The notes: generated by a model not told the origin, from the sequence alone. DNA of 64,000 bases from Neckera pumila (GCA_963969595.1 OZ018417.1:23004501-23068500), one strand, 5' to 3'; counted from the first letter of the stretch, positions 50,160-63,231 are shown. Translations and numbers: made by a program.

Positions 50160-52645
50160 CTCATGATTTTAGTAGTACGATAGAACATTGCCATTTATTC
50201 CTAATAGGACATTGTTGTAATATCAAGTGTATGTAGCATGCAAGTTTGATTATTATATTGACAATATATTATTCGCTACATATAAAGCAAGTCATGTTAG
50301 ACAAAAGCATGCCATGTCTTTGTAGAATTCTATACTATCAATATGACTAGTGTGCAATGCTTCAAACAATTGACATTCATTATATGACCTAAACCAATAC
50401 AAATTAAAAAAAATCATCTAAGTAAATAATCACAAGTGCTCTTATAAATAAATCTTCCTCACCTCAAAAAATTGTGATGTACCGTATAGAACAATAAAAA
50501 AAGACTACTACTATAGATTATATTGGCTAAATTGAAGGTAAAAAAATAAGATATGGCAATGTCTATGAGATACTATAAAAGAATCAACAACCAATGGAAC
50601 GCATTAAATACATAAAGATATTTCATTTGCCTATAACCAATATAATGATTGGTAAGTTAGTATTTAATTACTACAATAAGCCTTTAGTTTGCTAGAAAGC
50701 AATACAATAGTATATTATCATGTACATTATAATACATTATATTGTATTAGCATACTTTTAGCAATTTACTTGTGCCTTTTGTATTACTTGGAAGTCTTCC
50801 ACATTTTGGAATGTAGTGATTCTCGTACCATTTATTGCAAAGCTAGATTACTAACATCCTTCAAGTTTTCAAGAAGTCATTGATCCGGATGGATTTCTTA
50901 TTGTTCAAATTTACATGTGTATAGTGACCACTTTTGGCTTTTCTAGAATAAAAAAGGTTAACCTCAAGGCTCTATCCATAAAACTCTTGAAATTGTCATT
51001 TTACAACCCACTTTTAACCTGTTTCTATTCTTCACTCCATCTGTCTTTATATGAACTGAATACAATCTTCACTATATAGAATGAAATAAAGTGTAACTAT
51101 GTTCAATTATAGTTGTTGCAATTGTGTTCAATTGTAGGGGTTACAATTGGCTTTAGTGATCCTACTTTTGATGCAATTTTTTTTGACTGTGGTATTTTTT
51201 TGCTCAATGGTGTTTTCTTTCCTTGGTGGCAATTCTGGAGAACAGAATCAAATAATTTGCAAAATATTCTTCAACTTTGAAAAGACAAATTGTTGGGATT
51301 CAACCCAAATAAGTTCAAAGTCAGAAGATTCAACCACATTTGAATGAATGTACATAAATTATGAATGAATAAATGACATTTCATCAACCAAATGTATATT
51401 TGTGCATGTCACTGGCTTCATCACTCTAATCAAAAGATTGTAAGTCATAATAAGGTACGTATGGACCCCATAATCATTGGTGCCCCAAACGCGACACCTA
51501 TATTTGGGCTCAAAACGACCACAAAAACTTAGATATTGATGACACAAGATGTACTTAAGAATTTGGGAAAGTTTGTTATTGATTTTTACACCTACATACA
51601 ATGCTTTGAAATTTCAACTTCTTCATACGGTGCTGAAACAAAGCATGCTAGTAGGGACTTCCAATGGAATCCATGAAGTTCTCGGTCCAATTCCCCTTAC
51701 AAACATTGCTCGCATGGGGACTCTTTGTGCTGGCACACAAGGAGTTGTTGTTTGTCCTTCTACTTGTTCTTGATGGGATTTAAGTCCATGGTTTGCCACG
51801 GCTATGTCAAGTCTGTATTTGCTGCAGCCCTTGAAGGTCGTATGTTTCAAAAAACAAAAACAAAAAACAATGCATGCAAAAGTGCATCGGAATCCTCTTT
51901 CACTTTGGCCATGAGATTCAATAATAAGAATTTACGTTTAAAACTAGTAAGTATGTTATTATTGTTGATTTGGGTGAGCTTACTTTCCCTGGAAAATTGA
52001 AAATATAATCTCTACACAGGTAGATAAGCCATTGCCTGGATACGGTCCTCCCTCCTCCCTCCTCAGCTCCAATAACTTAATATCCATACTTTAAGTTTGG
52101 TTGTTTATTTTGTTTTGTTTTGTTTGTTTTGTTACATTGAGATCTCTTGGACCGTGCGTCCCCTAGCTGCGTGCTTGATATCGTTGGAAAGCCCTCGGTG
52201 AAGAGAGGTGCATGGGCTTGGTTTTGTGGCATTTGGACCTATGGTGCGGAAGTTATTGAATTTCAAAGTATTTACGGATCAAAATATTAAAAAATTACTC
52301 TTACTTTGATTTTGGCCACGTTTTTGATACCATTGGAAAACTCTTGGCGAGGAGGGGTGGATGGGCTTTGTTTCATGACGTTTGAAATGATGGAGTGAAA
52401 GATATTGAATTTCAAAGTTTTTACTATGACTTTGGCTGTGGCAACGGCACAAGGCCCACTAGTCTGCACTAAGTTGCCTCAAACCCCGTGCGTGCAAGAG
52501 AGTTCCGCAGGTTCTAAATTTGGCTCTTCTTCAATGAGGATGGAGCTTATGGTAATCGACGGTAAGCCGAAGACTTACCAGCCTGTAAGTTAGACTAACT
52601 TAACTTACCCTACCCTAGCCTTGACTTCACGAGCAGTTCTCCCTG
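50160..52645. other. AT-rich intergenic DNA with an imperfect ~149-bp duplication
   Basis: No supported gene. From ~52177 and again from ~52326 a diverged direct duplication runs for about 100 bp (gata-c-ttggaaa, gg-tgggctt-gtttt/c-tg, gatattgaatttcaaagt). Short plus- and minus-strand open frames at 51549-51850 match nothing known. Confidence 0.45.
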
Positions 52646-52878
52646 GCTAGGGAGGACTGACCCTCTATTGCCCCAACCCGGGGTAAATGTAAAAATTGCC
52701 CCCTATTTGGGGCCATGTAAAATTTGTTTCTCTTCACCTCCCTAGACTAATTTGGGATCTTTGATTGCAAAAATGAATTCAAAATTTGCAAATTTTTTCA
52801 TGGCTGGCAAATAAAAAGATTCCAGTGTTTTATCCAGGGGTAGAAAACGGGGCAATAGAGGGGTCAGTCCTCCCTGGC
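52646..52878. mobile_element. Inverted-repeat element, ~230 bp
   Basis: The left end GCTAGGGAGGACTGACCCTC and onward to attgcccc is inverted at 52849-52878 (ggggcaatagaggggtcagt, then cctccctggc), about 29 bp with one or two differences. The interior is AT-rich. The target duplication is ambiguous. Confidence 0.6.
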
Positions 52879-52879
52879 C

Positions 52880-53150
52880 GTTCTCCCTTGGCTTCCCTTC
52901 TTCCTCTTCCTCTTCCTCTTCAGCTTTTTCTTCTTCTCCTTCTTCTTCTTCAGTGAGTTCAGTTACTTGTGCAGCTTCGTCTGTATGTCCACGTTTGCCA
53001 GAACTCAGCTGCCTGATGCTGGGATCATCGCTCGGCAACCCCGGCTTACTATTGAAACGTGGCCTTCGCTGACGCTGGAGCCCTAGAGTTTTGCGCTGAA
53101 GCCTATGGAGGCACCTTCCAAACTTCCTCCTCGTGGAGCAGCTTGGAGCT
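52880..53150 (-). pseudogene. Unrecognised open frame with Arg-rich then Glu-rich composition
   Basis: A minus-strand frame stays open from a stop near 53157 for about 90 codons before entering the inverted-repeat element at 52878. It has an Arg/Gln/Lys-rich part (KTLGLQRQRRPRFNSKPG), a SDDPSIRQLSSGKRGHT segment and a run dominated by Glu. It has no ATG at its start and no recognised family. It could be an exon of a gene cut by the element, or chance in a CTT/CTC-rich tract. Low confidence. Confidence 0.2.
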
Positions 53151-53744
53151 GGTTATTGCAAATGCCCTTTTAGGGTAAGGAGTCCGGAGGTCCTCGCTCC
53201 TACATGGGTTCAAGCGGAAATGCGGGACCGTAGGCATTGCAATTTCATTCTGCTTCTTGCTCGCCATAGGATTCGCGCCGCATGGGGGGTAGTAGACCCA
53301 GTGAGTGGGATTCCGAGCTCTGAGATCGATCTTTGTCCTCTTTTTCTGCCATTAGTGGCCGAAGGCGAGGCAGCTTCCTTCGGGCGCTTACTGGGAGCCC
53401 ATTGGTATTGGTTTGGTTTTTCTATCCCTAATGCAGTTGTCGTTTGTTAGCATCGCGTCGATGGTCCTCTAATTACTGGTTGGCTGGTTGGCTGGCTCGT
53501 GCAGGGTTCCCACGCCAACGTCGTCTTGTGAGTGGAAATTGGGGCTGTGCTTACAAGCCGAGGTGGTCACGTTCGGGCTTCTCACCGCCCCTCTTATGTG
53601 AAGGGACGAAGGAAGCTTGACAGTCGGCGCTGGCCTTCGCAGCCCCACTCGCCTCTGCCCCCACTGCCAACCGTTTTGTGACGTCCCTCCTCTCTTGTCT
53701 TGTGTGGATCAATCGAACGGTTTCTCTTCACCATTTCAGGAGGC
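53151..53744 (+). other. Upstream region and leader of the DEG9 gene
   Basis: GC-rich compared with the intergenic DNA to the left. A polypyrimidine tract ending in ccatttcag lies just 5' of the start codon (53745), so a 5' UTR intron acceptor at 53739 is possible. No gene was recognised in the rest. Confidence 0.35.
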
Positions 53745-56700
53745 ATGGAGGCACCCCCTCGCAAGCGGGGGCGACCGCCCAAGCATCCCAAAGTCGCTTC
53801 CAACGATACTTCTCCCCCGGCTCTGCTGCCTCACGTCAGCAACAATCATTCCTCTCTCAACGCACCTTCCTCCCCGGCCGATGTGGAGATGGTGGACCGC
53901 GTGGTGCCGCCCGTGGATGCTCGCTCGGGCCCGCGGGGACGCAAGAAGTCGTCGTCGGGGGTGGAGAATCTCGACCAAGCGCCCCCTTCGACCAAGCTTG
54001 GCGCTGGCGGAGGCGGAAGTCCCAGCAATCGCGACCTGACCAAGGCGGAAGCGGAAGACGTTGAATCACCCGTAGAGAGACTCTCGAGGAGAACGAAGAA
54101 GCCGTCATTGGTACACCACGATGCCTCTTCCTCGTCAATTGCACTCCATCGGTCTTTCTCTTCTTCTCCATCGATGCTCTGCCCTGCATGGCTGGCTGGA
54201 TGTTCCGTGGGCCTGAATTATTGCCAATCCTGTGTCCAATTCTCCTCCGTGACGGGGCGACGACTGACTGCTGAATGCGATGCAGGGGCTTCCTTTCCCC
54301 AATCGCTCTTTTCCTTGGTAATGCAGCCAAAGGGCTTTTGCCAAGAATTAGGGCGCCCTTGCTTGCACTGCATGTGATGATTGGGTCGGAGCAGCATGAA
54401 GTCGTGAAGGGTTCAGGGTGTACTCGCTGAATGGTTTGGTTTTGAATTTTGGATTTGAGACAGTCGCTGGAGTATGAATGTTCCATTCTATTGTACTCTC
54501 TGTAACCCGAATCTGCATTTCCGTGACATGGCAGACTGAGAATGAACATAACGTTGAGTATGAAGGTTTTCTCGTTTACGTACCAAAGACTTAAAAGCTG
54601 GCGAGAAATCCAGGTCTAGAATCAGGAATACCCGTTGGTGTTATTGCCCAAGATTGTCACCGATATCTACCACGGCTATTCCAAAGATTTGCACTGAGAT
54701 ACGGATCCGTTTTTCTACAAATTTAAAATTTTGAATATCTGAAGCTTCGACTATTAACGCCTACCATGCGGAAGAAGAATGCCAAATGCCTGTGTCAGTG
54801 CGACGTCTATTAAGGCCTAACAGAGTTTTTACCTTATGTTATCCGCAGGCAAACCCAGGCTTGTTCTCAAATGACACCATTAGGGCGCATGCCCCCTTGT
54901 TTGAGGATGGAACAGTTGGAAGTGAAGATGTGAAAGATGCACCTTTCATGGATGCCGTTGTGAAAGTATTTTGTGTTCACACTGAACCTAATTTTTCACT
55001 TCCATGGCAGAGGAAACGTCAATTCAGCTCTAATAGCAGTGGCTTTATCATTAAGGACCGTCGGGTTCTGACTAATGCACACTCAGTGGAGCACCATACG
55101 CAGGTGAAGGTTAAGAAACGTGGTTCAGATACGAAGTACTTGGCCACTGTCCTTGCAATTGGTACCGAATGTGACATAGGTCAGTTATTCTTCTCTCCAT
55201 GAACGTCTGTTAGTGGCCGATTTCGTGATATGAGTTTTCAGGTGTACTGCAAGTTTCAGGTTATTTCAATTATTGATTTCGACGTTTGCTGACGTATGTC
55301 TGTTTCTCAATTTTCAATTTTCATTTTCTTTGTTCATATTGTCATGTCCTTATAGTCACTGTGGCGCTCATGCGTGGATCTTCCCGAGGTCCCTTCTGGA
55401 CGATGCTGATGCGGGTCGATGGAACTGACTCGCAGTTATCACACTGACAGATTCTGTGTTATGATGGAACTAGTACATTGGTTTGATTCGAACTTCTGTG
55501 CGTGCAGCTATGCTGACAGTGAGCAACGATGAGTTTTGGGAAGATGTGACGCCAGTGGACTTTGGATCTTTGCCTCGTCTGCAAGATGCTGTGACTGTAG
55601 TAGGTTACCCTATAGGTGGTGACACTATCTCAGTGACTAGTGGTGTGGTTTCTCGAATTGAGGTTACATCATACGTGCATGGTGCAACGGAGCTCCTTGG
55701 TGTGCAGGTAAGGATTGCCGCCCTTCAGTATGGATTGTGAGACGATTGTCATAAATTACGGGGTATGTGCTTCCATAAATCGATGCCTTGTATGCCCGTT
55801 TGAGCACCAGAATAGGGCATGCAACTCCCTGTTAGTATTGACCCCGATGCCTGTACGAGAGGTATCCTCTGTCGCTATCCACTGTTTTTTGTTTGTTTGG
55901 GCTAAATACTACTCAAGCTTGGTGTGTCGCTGCATGACCAGGCCGTGTAGACTTTCAGGGATTTAGTGTAGCCCGTGATGACTGTTCGTAGTACCTGAGA
56001 GGTTCGTAAGGATGGACAGTTTAATTTGGTTCAGGGAGTTGATTGCACGGGCGATGTTGATGTAATTTTCTTGGTCCTGTGCCGTTAGAAGTGCTGCTGT
56101 TCTATGACTCTTCACTTCGCTGTTGTTAGCACGTACTTGTTTGCACATCCTTCTTTTATATTTGAGTTTTGATCTTGTCTTGTCAATTGTGTGGGGTTTA
56201 GTTTTGGGCTCATGTGCTCGTGTATGAATTGCAGATTGATGCTGCCATTAATGCTGGCAACTCTGGGGGCCCTGCTTTCAACGACAGAGGCGAATGTGTT
56301 GGAATTGCCTTTCAGTCATTAAAGCACGAGGATGCTGAGAATATTGGATATGTTATCCCCACCCCTGTCATTACTCACTTTATCACCGATTACATCCGCA
56401 GCGGTGACTATACAGGTACTAGGACGTACCATTGTTTTTTTTATACTTGGGTGGCTCAAATTTGAAAATAATTTTTGTGAGGTGCAGATGTGAATGCACT
56501 TGATAATGGTATACATCTGCTTTTTTTTCTTTTGCGGGCCTTTTTTTGCTTACTTTAATGCACTTGGATGCTATCATGAGGTACTGCTCGCATTTGCTCT
56601 GAGCCCTTATTTGCTTTGATACCGTAAGCTGTAAATTTGGACCTGTTTTTTCTTGAACTAAGAAGTGCAGGCTAATCTGCAGTCCTAGGCAACTGCTACT

Positions 56701-58624
56701 ATCTTCACTTGTGGTAGGTCATCTGATAAGTCACTGGCAGTCTTGTCTATATCGTCTCAAGCACTTTCCAAGCATTGTTTATTCTCTGTATTTTGTAAGT
56801 GGGGTTACATTCTATTACATGTGCGGCTGTGTATGTTTTGTAAATTATCCAGGATTTCCCATCTTGGGGATTGAATGGCAGAAGATGGAAAATCCGGATC
56901 TTCGAAAGGCGCTGGGAATGAAGAGCAACCAGAAAGGTGTTCGCATACGACGTGTTGAACCTACTGCACCTGCATCCAAGAATTTACAAGCTTCAGACAT
57001 CCTCTTGAGCTTTGACGATATTGATATTGCAAATGACGGCACTGGTACGGACGTTTTCTCTGTATCGTTATCTATGCATCCTTGAATTTGGTGGATTGTA
57101 GTTGTCTTGATCCTTACATCTGTAAATTGTCATCTCTACTCTTGTCAATTCTAGTGTTGATGCATGTGTGAATGTCTCTGTGCATGTAAATGAAGTTCCC
57201 TTCAGGCATGGTGAACGAATTGGTTTCAGTTATCTGGTCTCACAGAAATACACTGGGGAGAGTGCGAAAGTCAAGATTTTGAGGGATGGAAAAGTGAAAG
57301 AGTTTGATATCGACCTAGCCAATCACAAACGATTGGTGCCTGCACATATCAAGGGAAAGCCACCTTCCTACTACATATTGGCCGGCATCGTATTTGCAGC
57401 AATTTCCGTACCATATCTCCGCTCAGAGGTTTGTTTACAGTGGACCTTTGACATGATTTTGGATCGTCCAGGATGCTTTACCCGTGGGATCATGTAATTT
57501 ACATTGGTATTTTAAAGTTTTGCATTATATATGTATCGTGAATCATACAATTTGCAGGTCATTATTGTGGTAAAGTTTGTTGTCCATTGTTTAGGCTAGT
57601 TGGTGACTGTTTTGGTGTTTGGGGACGTGACAGTATGGGAAGGACTATGACTATGATGCTCCAGTAAAACTGCTGGACAAGCTTCTCCATTCAATGTCTC
57701 AATCTGATGATGAGCAGCTTGTTGTTGTCTCTCAGGTATTGTGTCTCATTGCTATTGCTTATCTAACTTTCGTCTGCTATGGTTATGTATAGTAGGATCT
57801 TAGACATGGTTTTTTGTCTAGATTTGGTTGTTTCGTCGATTATGGAGCTTTGCTTTAGTCTGGTCAGTTGTTTGTTACCCTGTTTTCTATCGATAGTGCA
57901 ATGCTTCGCATGTTGCACAGGATCGCTGCCTGAACAAAGAAGACACCTGGTACGTCGTACTGATCAACTTGTTGCTACTTTGCTAAAATCAGGTACTGGT
58001 GGCAGATATCAACATAGGTTATGAAGACATCGTCAACACTCAGGTATATGCCCGTTTTTTGTCCATTTCTGCTTCGTTTCTGTTGGTATAGAAGATGGGG
58101 GGTTTGGTGATTGGCAGTAATGGGTGGTGCGTTTGTCCACAAGAAATCAGGTCAAGTTATGCTAGGAAGTTGTATTTCTTATGCGATTACCTTTGATTAT
58201 CCAATCTTTGTTGGCAGGTTATTGCTTTTAACGAAACACCTGTCAGAAATCTCAAACACCTAGCAAACATGGTGGAGAAGTGTACGGATCCATTTCTGCG
58301 GTTTGACCTTGAATACCAGCAGGTTATTTTCCATATGCCAAGTTGTGCTTACTATTATATCATGTTCCGAGTTAGATGAAGTGTACTTGGTCGTTGGCGG
58401 TGTTGTTTGTTGTAAAATGGGCTATGTAAACGAAGGCTATGTGTTGCCACATGGTCATAGAATAAGGTAGGTTTGGATAAGTATTATTCTGACCGGGATG
58501 ACGATGACTCCCTGGGTTTGTGCAGATTGTGGTTCTGGAGACGCAAACAGCCAAGACCGCTACCTTAGAGATCCTGGCCACGCATTGTATACCCTCAGCG
58601 ATGTCTGATGACTTGAAAACCTAG
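53745..58624 (+). CDS. DEG9: DEG9-type (DegP9) ATP-independent serine endopeptidase
   Basis: Trypsin-like HtrA/Deg protease; the Arabidopsis homologue is nuclear/nucleolar. Ten exons: 53745-54110, 54849-55179, 55508-55707, 56235-56415, 56853-57044, 57196-57428, 57634-57735, 57993-58043, 58218-58322, 58526-58624 (TAG). They sum to 1860 bp (619 residues), all GT-AG and in phase. The catalytic triad is intact: His ~200 ([12 protein letters not shown]), Asp ~231 (GTECDIAML, across the exon 2/3 junction) and Ser ~309 ([12 protein letters not shown]). PDZ-region blocks characteristic of DEG9 follow: [46 protein letters not shown] and [20 protein letters not shown]. The protein ends in [12 protein letters not shown]. 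The N-terminal ~120 residues are basic and disordered, with [10 protein letters not shown] (an AT-hook) at residues 7-16 and further basic clusters (RGRKK, RRTKK) that could act as nuclear localisation signals. Confidence 0.94.
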
Positions 58625-60186
58625 ACTTGGAGGAGTCAAATTCGTACTTTGGGTTTGGGAAGAATCATCTCCTGTACCATGGAGCGAGAAGTGCCTATAG
58701 TTACGGTTAGTCTTCATTATTTGCTAGCTTGTTCTGGAGTTGCAGAGGCTGTTTCTCAAGTCTCACTAGAGATTCATATTTCAATTACGTTGCAGCATTT
58801 TCTATTCTTGTTGATTGCACCGAGTTCTGATATAAGTCAGTAGTCTTTCACGAGGGAACTTTTTAATTTCTTGGCAGTCTGAGAAGGAAGACAATGAGGA
58901 GGTTGTGACAATTGTGCATTTGGTGTTATTTCCCTAAACAGTGGTAACAAACACATACGAAATATTCAAAGGACATAGATCTTTGTGGTCCACAGCTCGC
59001 TAGCTAGCCAGTCGCAGGTGCTTCATTAGCTTCCAACCCAAGTACGGTTACAGCCACCAAGCATATGATTTGGTTTGCGAAATGGGAAACAAAAATGCTC
59101 AAAAACGCTTTGCAACTATTTTTGAATGAAATCGGCACTAGATATGAATGAAAGGCGCAGAACCGAAAGAAGTGGCATCATCACCCCCGAAGAGGCGCAT
59201 TATGATGAATTACCCTCGCTAGAGGGGAAGTGGGAGTCCTCAGTCCCGATTAATCATATCGATAATTAGCAGGCTACACTTAACAGTGAGATTACATTGC
59301 CCCCCACTAATTTCTTGACATTTGACACTGCCGGTATCTAAATATTTACCGTCACTGTACAAGAATGCACTGTTTGAATTAGGTTTTGTTGTAATTGGGA
59401 CTCATGAACCTACATATGTATTGTACAAGTGCAACAGTCACAAGGTTTTGCACCATTGATCTTCAAATAATGAGGAATGTCCTCCATTGATTTACTTCAC
59501 AGTGTTGCTTCAGTGTGTGGTTGCTCTTAGATAGTTTGAAGCACCCAATTTCAATATTTAAGGTTGTGTGCGTGCCCCTAAATGCTTGGCTCTGATTTGC
59601 TAATGCATTTCAATTTTGAGTCCACTTATGTGACTGTTTCAATGGTCTAAGGAGTCAGTCTTGAAAAATCATTGAACTTATATACCACATCCAAAAAATC
59701 TATATTTTTTTTTGAATATTTATGGTTTTTGCTCACTAACACTACAATAATATTAATTTCAGAAAAAGTTGCCTCCAATTGTGATGAATTGTTTAATATT
59801 GATGGTTTTTGGTGCTTCCACCTTAGTGGTAGTGAGTCCATTGACTTTGATAGTTTGTAAATTAATTTTTTGAGGGTAAGGTAAGCAATTGATTTTCTCT
59901 GTTTAGTGGTAGAAAGTCTATAGTTTAAATATCAATGAGATGTAATCGATGATAGGGATTGGTTGTTGCAGGAAGAAGATTTTGCTAGTAGACTTTTTGC
60001 CAACTACTAGAATTTTAGAAGTGGATAATTAGGTCAAGGGTGGATGATTCCTCTTTGTCCCCATCCTTGTACAAATACTAATCACATTATCAGAACCAAT
60101 CTCTCCATACATAGAGAAAAATATAATCTATAAGAAATCCAATTAAAAAAATCATTTCAAATTTTTTGTTATTTTTTGCTACTCAA
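58625..60186. other. DEG9 3' region and intergenic DNA
   Basis: 58625 to about 59300 keeps balanced composition and contains the DEG9 3' UTR. Beyond this the DNA is AT-rich with no supported gene. Confidence 0.45.
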
Positions 60187-60274
60187 GTAGTTGAGCATAG
60201 TTTTTTTGAACATCTTACAATATTACATTTGTAGTTGAGCATAGTTTTTTTGAACATCTTACAATATTACATTT
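60187..60274. repeat. Perfect 44-bp tandem duplication
   Basis: The 44 bases at 60187-60230 (starting gtagttgagcatag) are repeated exactly at 60231-60274. The absence of differences in such AT-rich DNA points to a recent duplication. Confidence 0.9.
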
Positions 60275-61720
60275 GCTCTAGGCATCGATTTAAACAAAAA
60301 ATATATTCCTAGAAAGTTAATTTATATTCTTATTCAAAAATTCAAAAATTCATATCAAAAATTGAGATAATAAGAATTGAACCAAATCTTCAAGAGTTCT
60401 CTAAAGGAACATTTAGAACTTTAGGGGTTATAGATTAATCAAAATAAAATGAATAAAAGGTTTTAAACAAACACCAATCCATCCAATAAAATAGGAAAAC
60501 TTGGGAATTTTTAAAGTAAATTTACTAAGATGTTAGCATTGAGATGGAAAAAGGAAGAATCTTATTTCCACTTACAAAAAAACTCTAAAAAGCTTCTCCA
60601 TGAGGGATTAACTACATTTTTAGTATTTGTGCTAGTAATACATGCATTCAAAAACCAATTTAATGCATTCTTTAGATCTATATAAAATCTCTAGCTTAAG
60701 CGTCCAAAATTCATGCGGAAACTATCATATTTGAGCATAGATTGTAAATGCTGTCAGCTCCATCATTCTTGATGATTTAAAGGTTGGTGACAACAATGGG
60801 ATTCTAAAAACATCTGTCCCAACTTAAATACCTGCAAAAAAGAAACCGAGCCCACTTCAAGAAAAGATCTTTATAGTGCCAAAGTAGTTACTGAATCCAT
60901 CATCAACACTATTGTGAAGAAGCACAACAAGTACAAGGTGCTTTACAAAGGCAAGGCCAAGCTTTCTAGGAGAGAATGCTCCCTAAGTTCTTGACTTGCC
61001 TCCACGAGGTTGTTCAACACAACACTCAATGGTTCATTTCACAAAACAAAGCTTTTTAGTAGGACAAAATTATGCATGATTTGGAGATTTTTAGTAAAAA
61101 AGGAGTATTTCCTAAAAGACTAAACAAAGCTTCTTTTGGATTTTTTAAGAACTTAGGCAAGCTCTATTGAATTCATAATTTTTGGCATAAAGCTTTTAGG
61201 TTGGATGCTAATCATCCTAATCTATAGTAGGTGTGAAGATTTGTTTAAGATGATTATGATAAATATTTCAAAAGTTATGATAAATACAAGTTTTAATAAT
61301 ATGTCAAAAAAAACAGCTAAAAATATTTCTAAAAAGAGATTAATTAATTTGACTAGATTGTATAGATCTCGGGGGAGGCAGTACACGATAGAAGTAGAAA
61401 TAAAAGTACAAACAAATGGTAGGAAGCCCAAAAAACATTTGCGGAAAAAAACATAAATTTATTGATTATACTATAGTGTATATAAAATACCATTGGGTGT
61501 CTTCTGAATACTATAGGATAGGGAAGAATAGGGTCCATTAGAAAAAACAGCAGACTTAGGATATCCCTTGTATATTCATTTTCTGGACTAAAAGTCTTTA
61601 TTAGTGTTGCCTTGGGAGTTTATGGTTGGTTAAGGTTCCAATTTTGGAACGTTAAACAGGTTGTTCCAATTGAATTTAGGGTAATCGTCAGATAGATTCA
61701 AGAAATCAGTGATTTAGGAC
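60275..61720. other. AT-rich DNA with degraded coding-like stretch at ~60740-61060
   Basis: At 60740-61060 the plus strand has coding-like composition broken by stops and frame changes (fragments such as KVGDNNGILKTSVPT and KKHNKYKVLYKGKAKL in different frames). I do not recognise it; a decayed transposon gene is likely. The frame at 61205-61456 is Lys/Ile-rich and probably meaningless. Confidence 0.3.
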
Positions 61721-62027
61721 TAGCGCCAAGGTTTGCTAGCAGGTTTGCTCTTTGTTGTCTCTTCCTCCCCCAAGGGTTTTCCATTGCCATTTGTTACTGA
61801 AGTCTTATATGATTTGCTAAGGGTGCATATCATTAGGGTTTATGTTCTGTTCAGTTGCTGGTCTAAGGAATTTTGGCAAAAGGTTGGCATTGAGGCTGTG
61901 GGTTCGGGTGGACAAAATAACTTTGAATTTCAAATTGAAGTTATACACGCTTTCTAATGAGAGCACACGTTTGGAGCTTCTAAGCCCTTTTCTTTTACCA
62001 AAGTGGTGATACTTGTGCTGATTTGCG

Positions 62028-62232
62028 CACTATAAGAACCTACGTTTTTTTTGACAAGTTCAGATTTTTTGTGACAGATTTTGTTAGGCATCTATATTGT
62101 TTTTATGTCAACAATAATATCCAATGTAACATCATGAAAATATAAAAATAGCTAGATGTCAATATAGATGCTTAACAAAATTCGTCACAAAAAATCCAGG
62201 CTTGTCAAAAAAAAAAAAGATTTCTTATAGTG
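62028..62232. mobile_element. CACTA-type MITE (205 bp)
   Basis: Starts CACTATAAGAACCTACG and ends with the inverted TTTCTTATAGTG. The arms continue with gacaag-t--agattttttgtgac and its inverse. A 3-bp duplication GCG flanks it (62025-62027 and 62233-62235). It is the same class as the element at 20176-20394, with different arms. It lies inside the broken coding region at the right end. Confidence 0.85.
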
Positions 62233-62652
62233 GCGGTTGTGCTTGGAGAAGGGAGGTTGTGTGGATTGGCTGCTTCAATTTTGGAACTTTGATGACCAAT
62301 GTCGCATCAGGAAGAATTTTGAGGCGCTAAAAATAGTTAGTGAGCGTGTTTATGTGATTCTTGAAGTGGAGGTGGACGCATATGGTCAAGGAATTCATAG
62401 CAAATTTGTCTTCACAATGTCAAAGACACTGGAAGCAATGATTTTGTAGCACCCGCAAAAGCTGAGTTTTCTAGCGTTGACGTTGAGGGGTTGGAAGACA
62501 ATGTCGCCCTGACATGGCAAGGGCTTGAAGTCAGTTTAGAGGTTAATTTTATTGAAGTGATTGAACAAGAAGAGAACTTGCTACAATCCAAGCTCATTTC
62601 TAATGAGAACATGGAAAATTACAAACGCAGTGCCCTGAAGCTTACAAGAGAG

Positions 62653-63231
62653 CCCGGGGAGATCACTTAGTGTCAATTGGAACCTACATGCGTTAAGATT
62701 TTTGACCCCCCTATTTTATGTCCTAAAATTCAAATAAAAGGAAATAAAAAAAATATAGGTAGATTTTCCTAGCTTTGAAGTTTATGTTGTGAATTATTGA
62801 TATTTTTATCTATTAAATATAATTAGTTATGAATTTTTGAAGTAAAAGAATACACTGCAAAGTTGAAAATAATTTTCATACCCCTATCTTATATAAGAAA
62901 AATTGTCTTAAAAATGAAAAATAAATTGCTAAAAATAAATTCCTATTGAAATTTCATTTAGCTTGAATATTGATGCAATAGTCATCAAAATGCATTCACA
63001 ATAAACATTTGAGTCAAAAAATATGCCATTTCAGTTCATTTTTCAACCTCTTCTAGAAATCATTTCATATATTATTTGAATTGGAAATTTTTGGCAATAG
63101 AAACCTATAGTCATTATTGAACAAACCTCAAAATTATAGGTTGAAATTATACTTTATGAAGTATATAGGGGGTCCAAAATTCACTTTAGCACACGTGGTT
63201 TCTTGTAATTACACTAAGTGATCTCCCCGGG
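62653..63231. mobile_element. 579-bp inverted-repeat DNA element with 8-bp target duplication
   Basis: Both ends carry CCCGGGGAGATCACTTAGTG in inverse orientation, a perfect terminal repeat that extends one more base. The direct repeat CAAGAGAG flanks it (62645-62652 and 63232-63239). The AT-rich interior (~62700-63200) encodes nothing. An 8-bp duplication is typical of hAT elements (also P and Merlin), though the CCCGGGG terminus is not the usual hAT end. The exact ends and duplication suggest a relatively young insertion. Confidence 0.88.

Noticed and set aside
52900..52960. CTT/CTC-rich tract as a promoter Y-patch
   Set aside because: It lies about 800 bp from the DEG9 start and is equally explained by the Glu-rich frame on the other strand.
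61205..61456. Plus-strand frame of 83 codons rich in Lys and Ile
   Set aside because: Composition follows the local A-rich sequence; no similarity or conserved motif.
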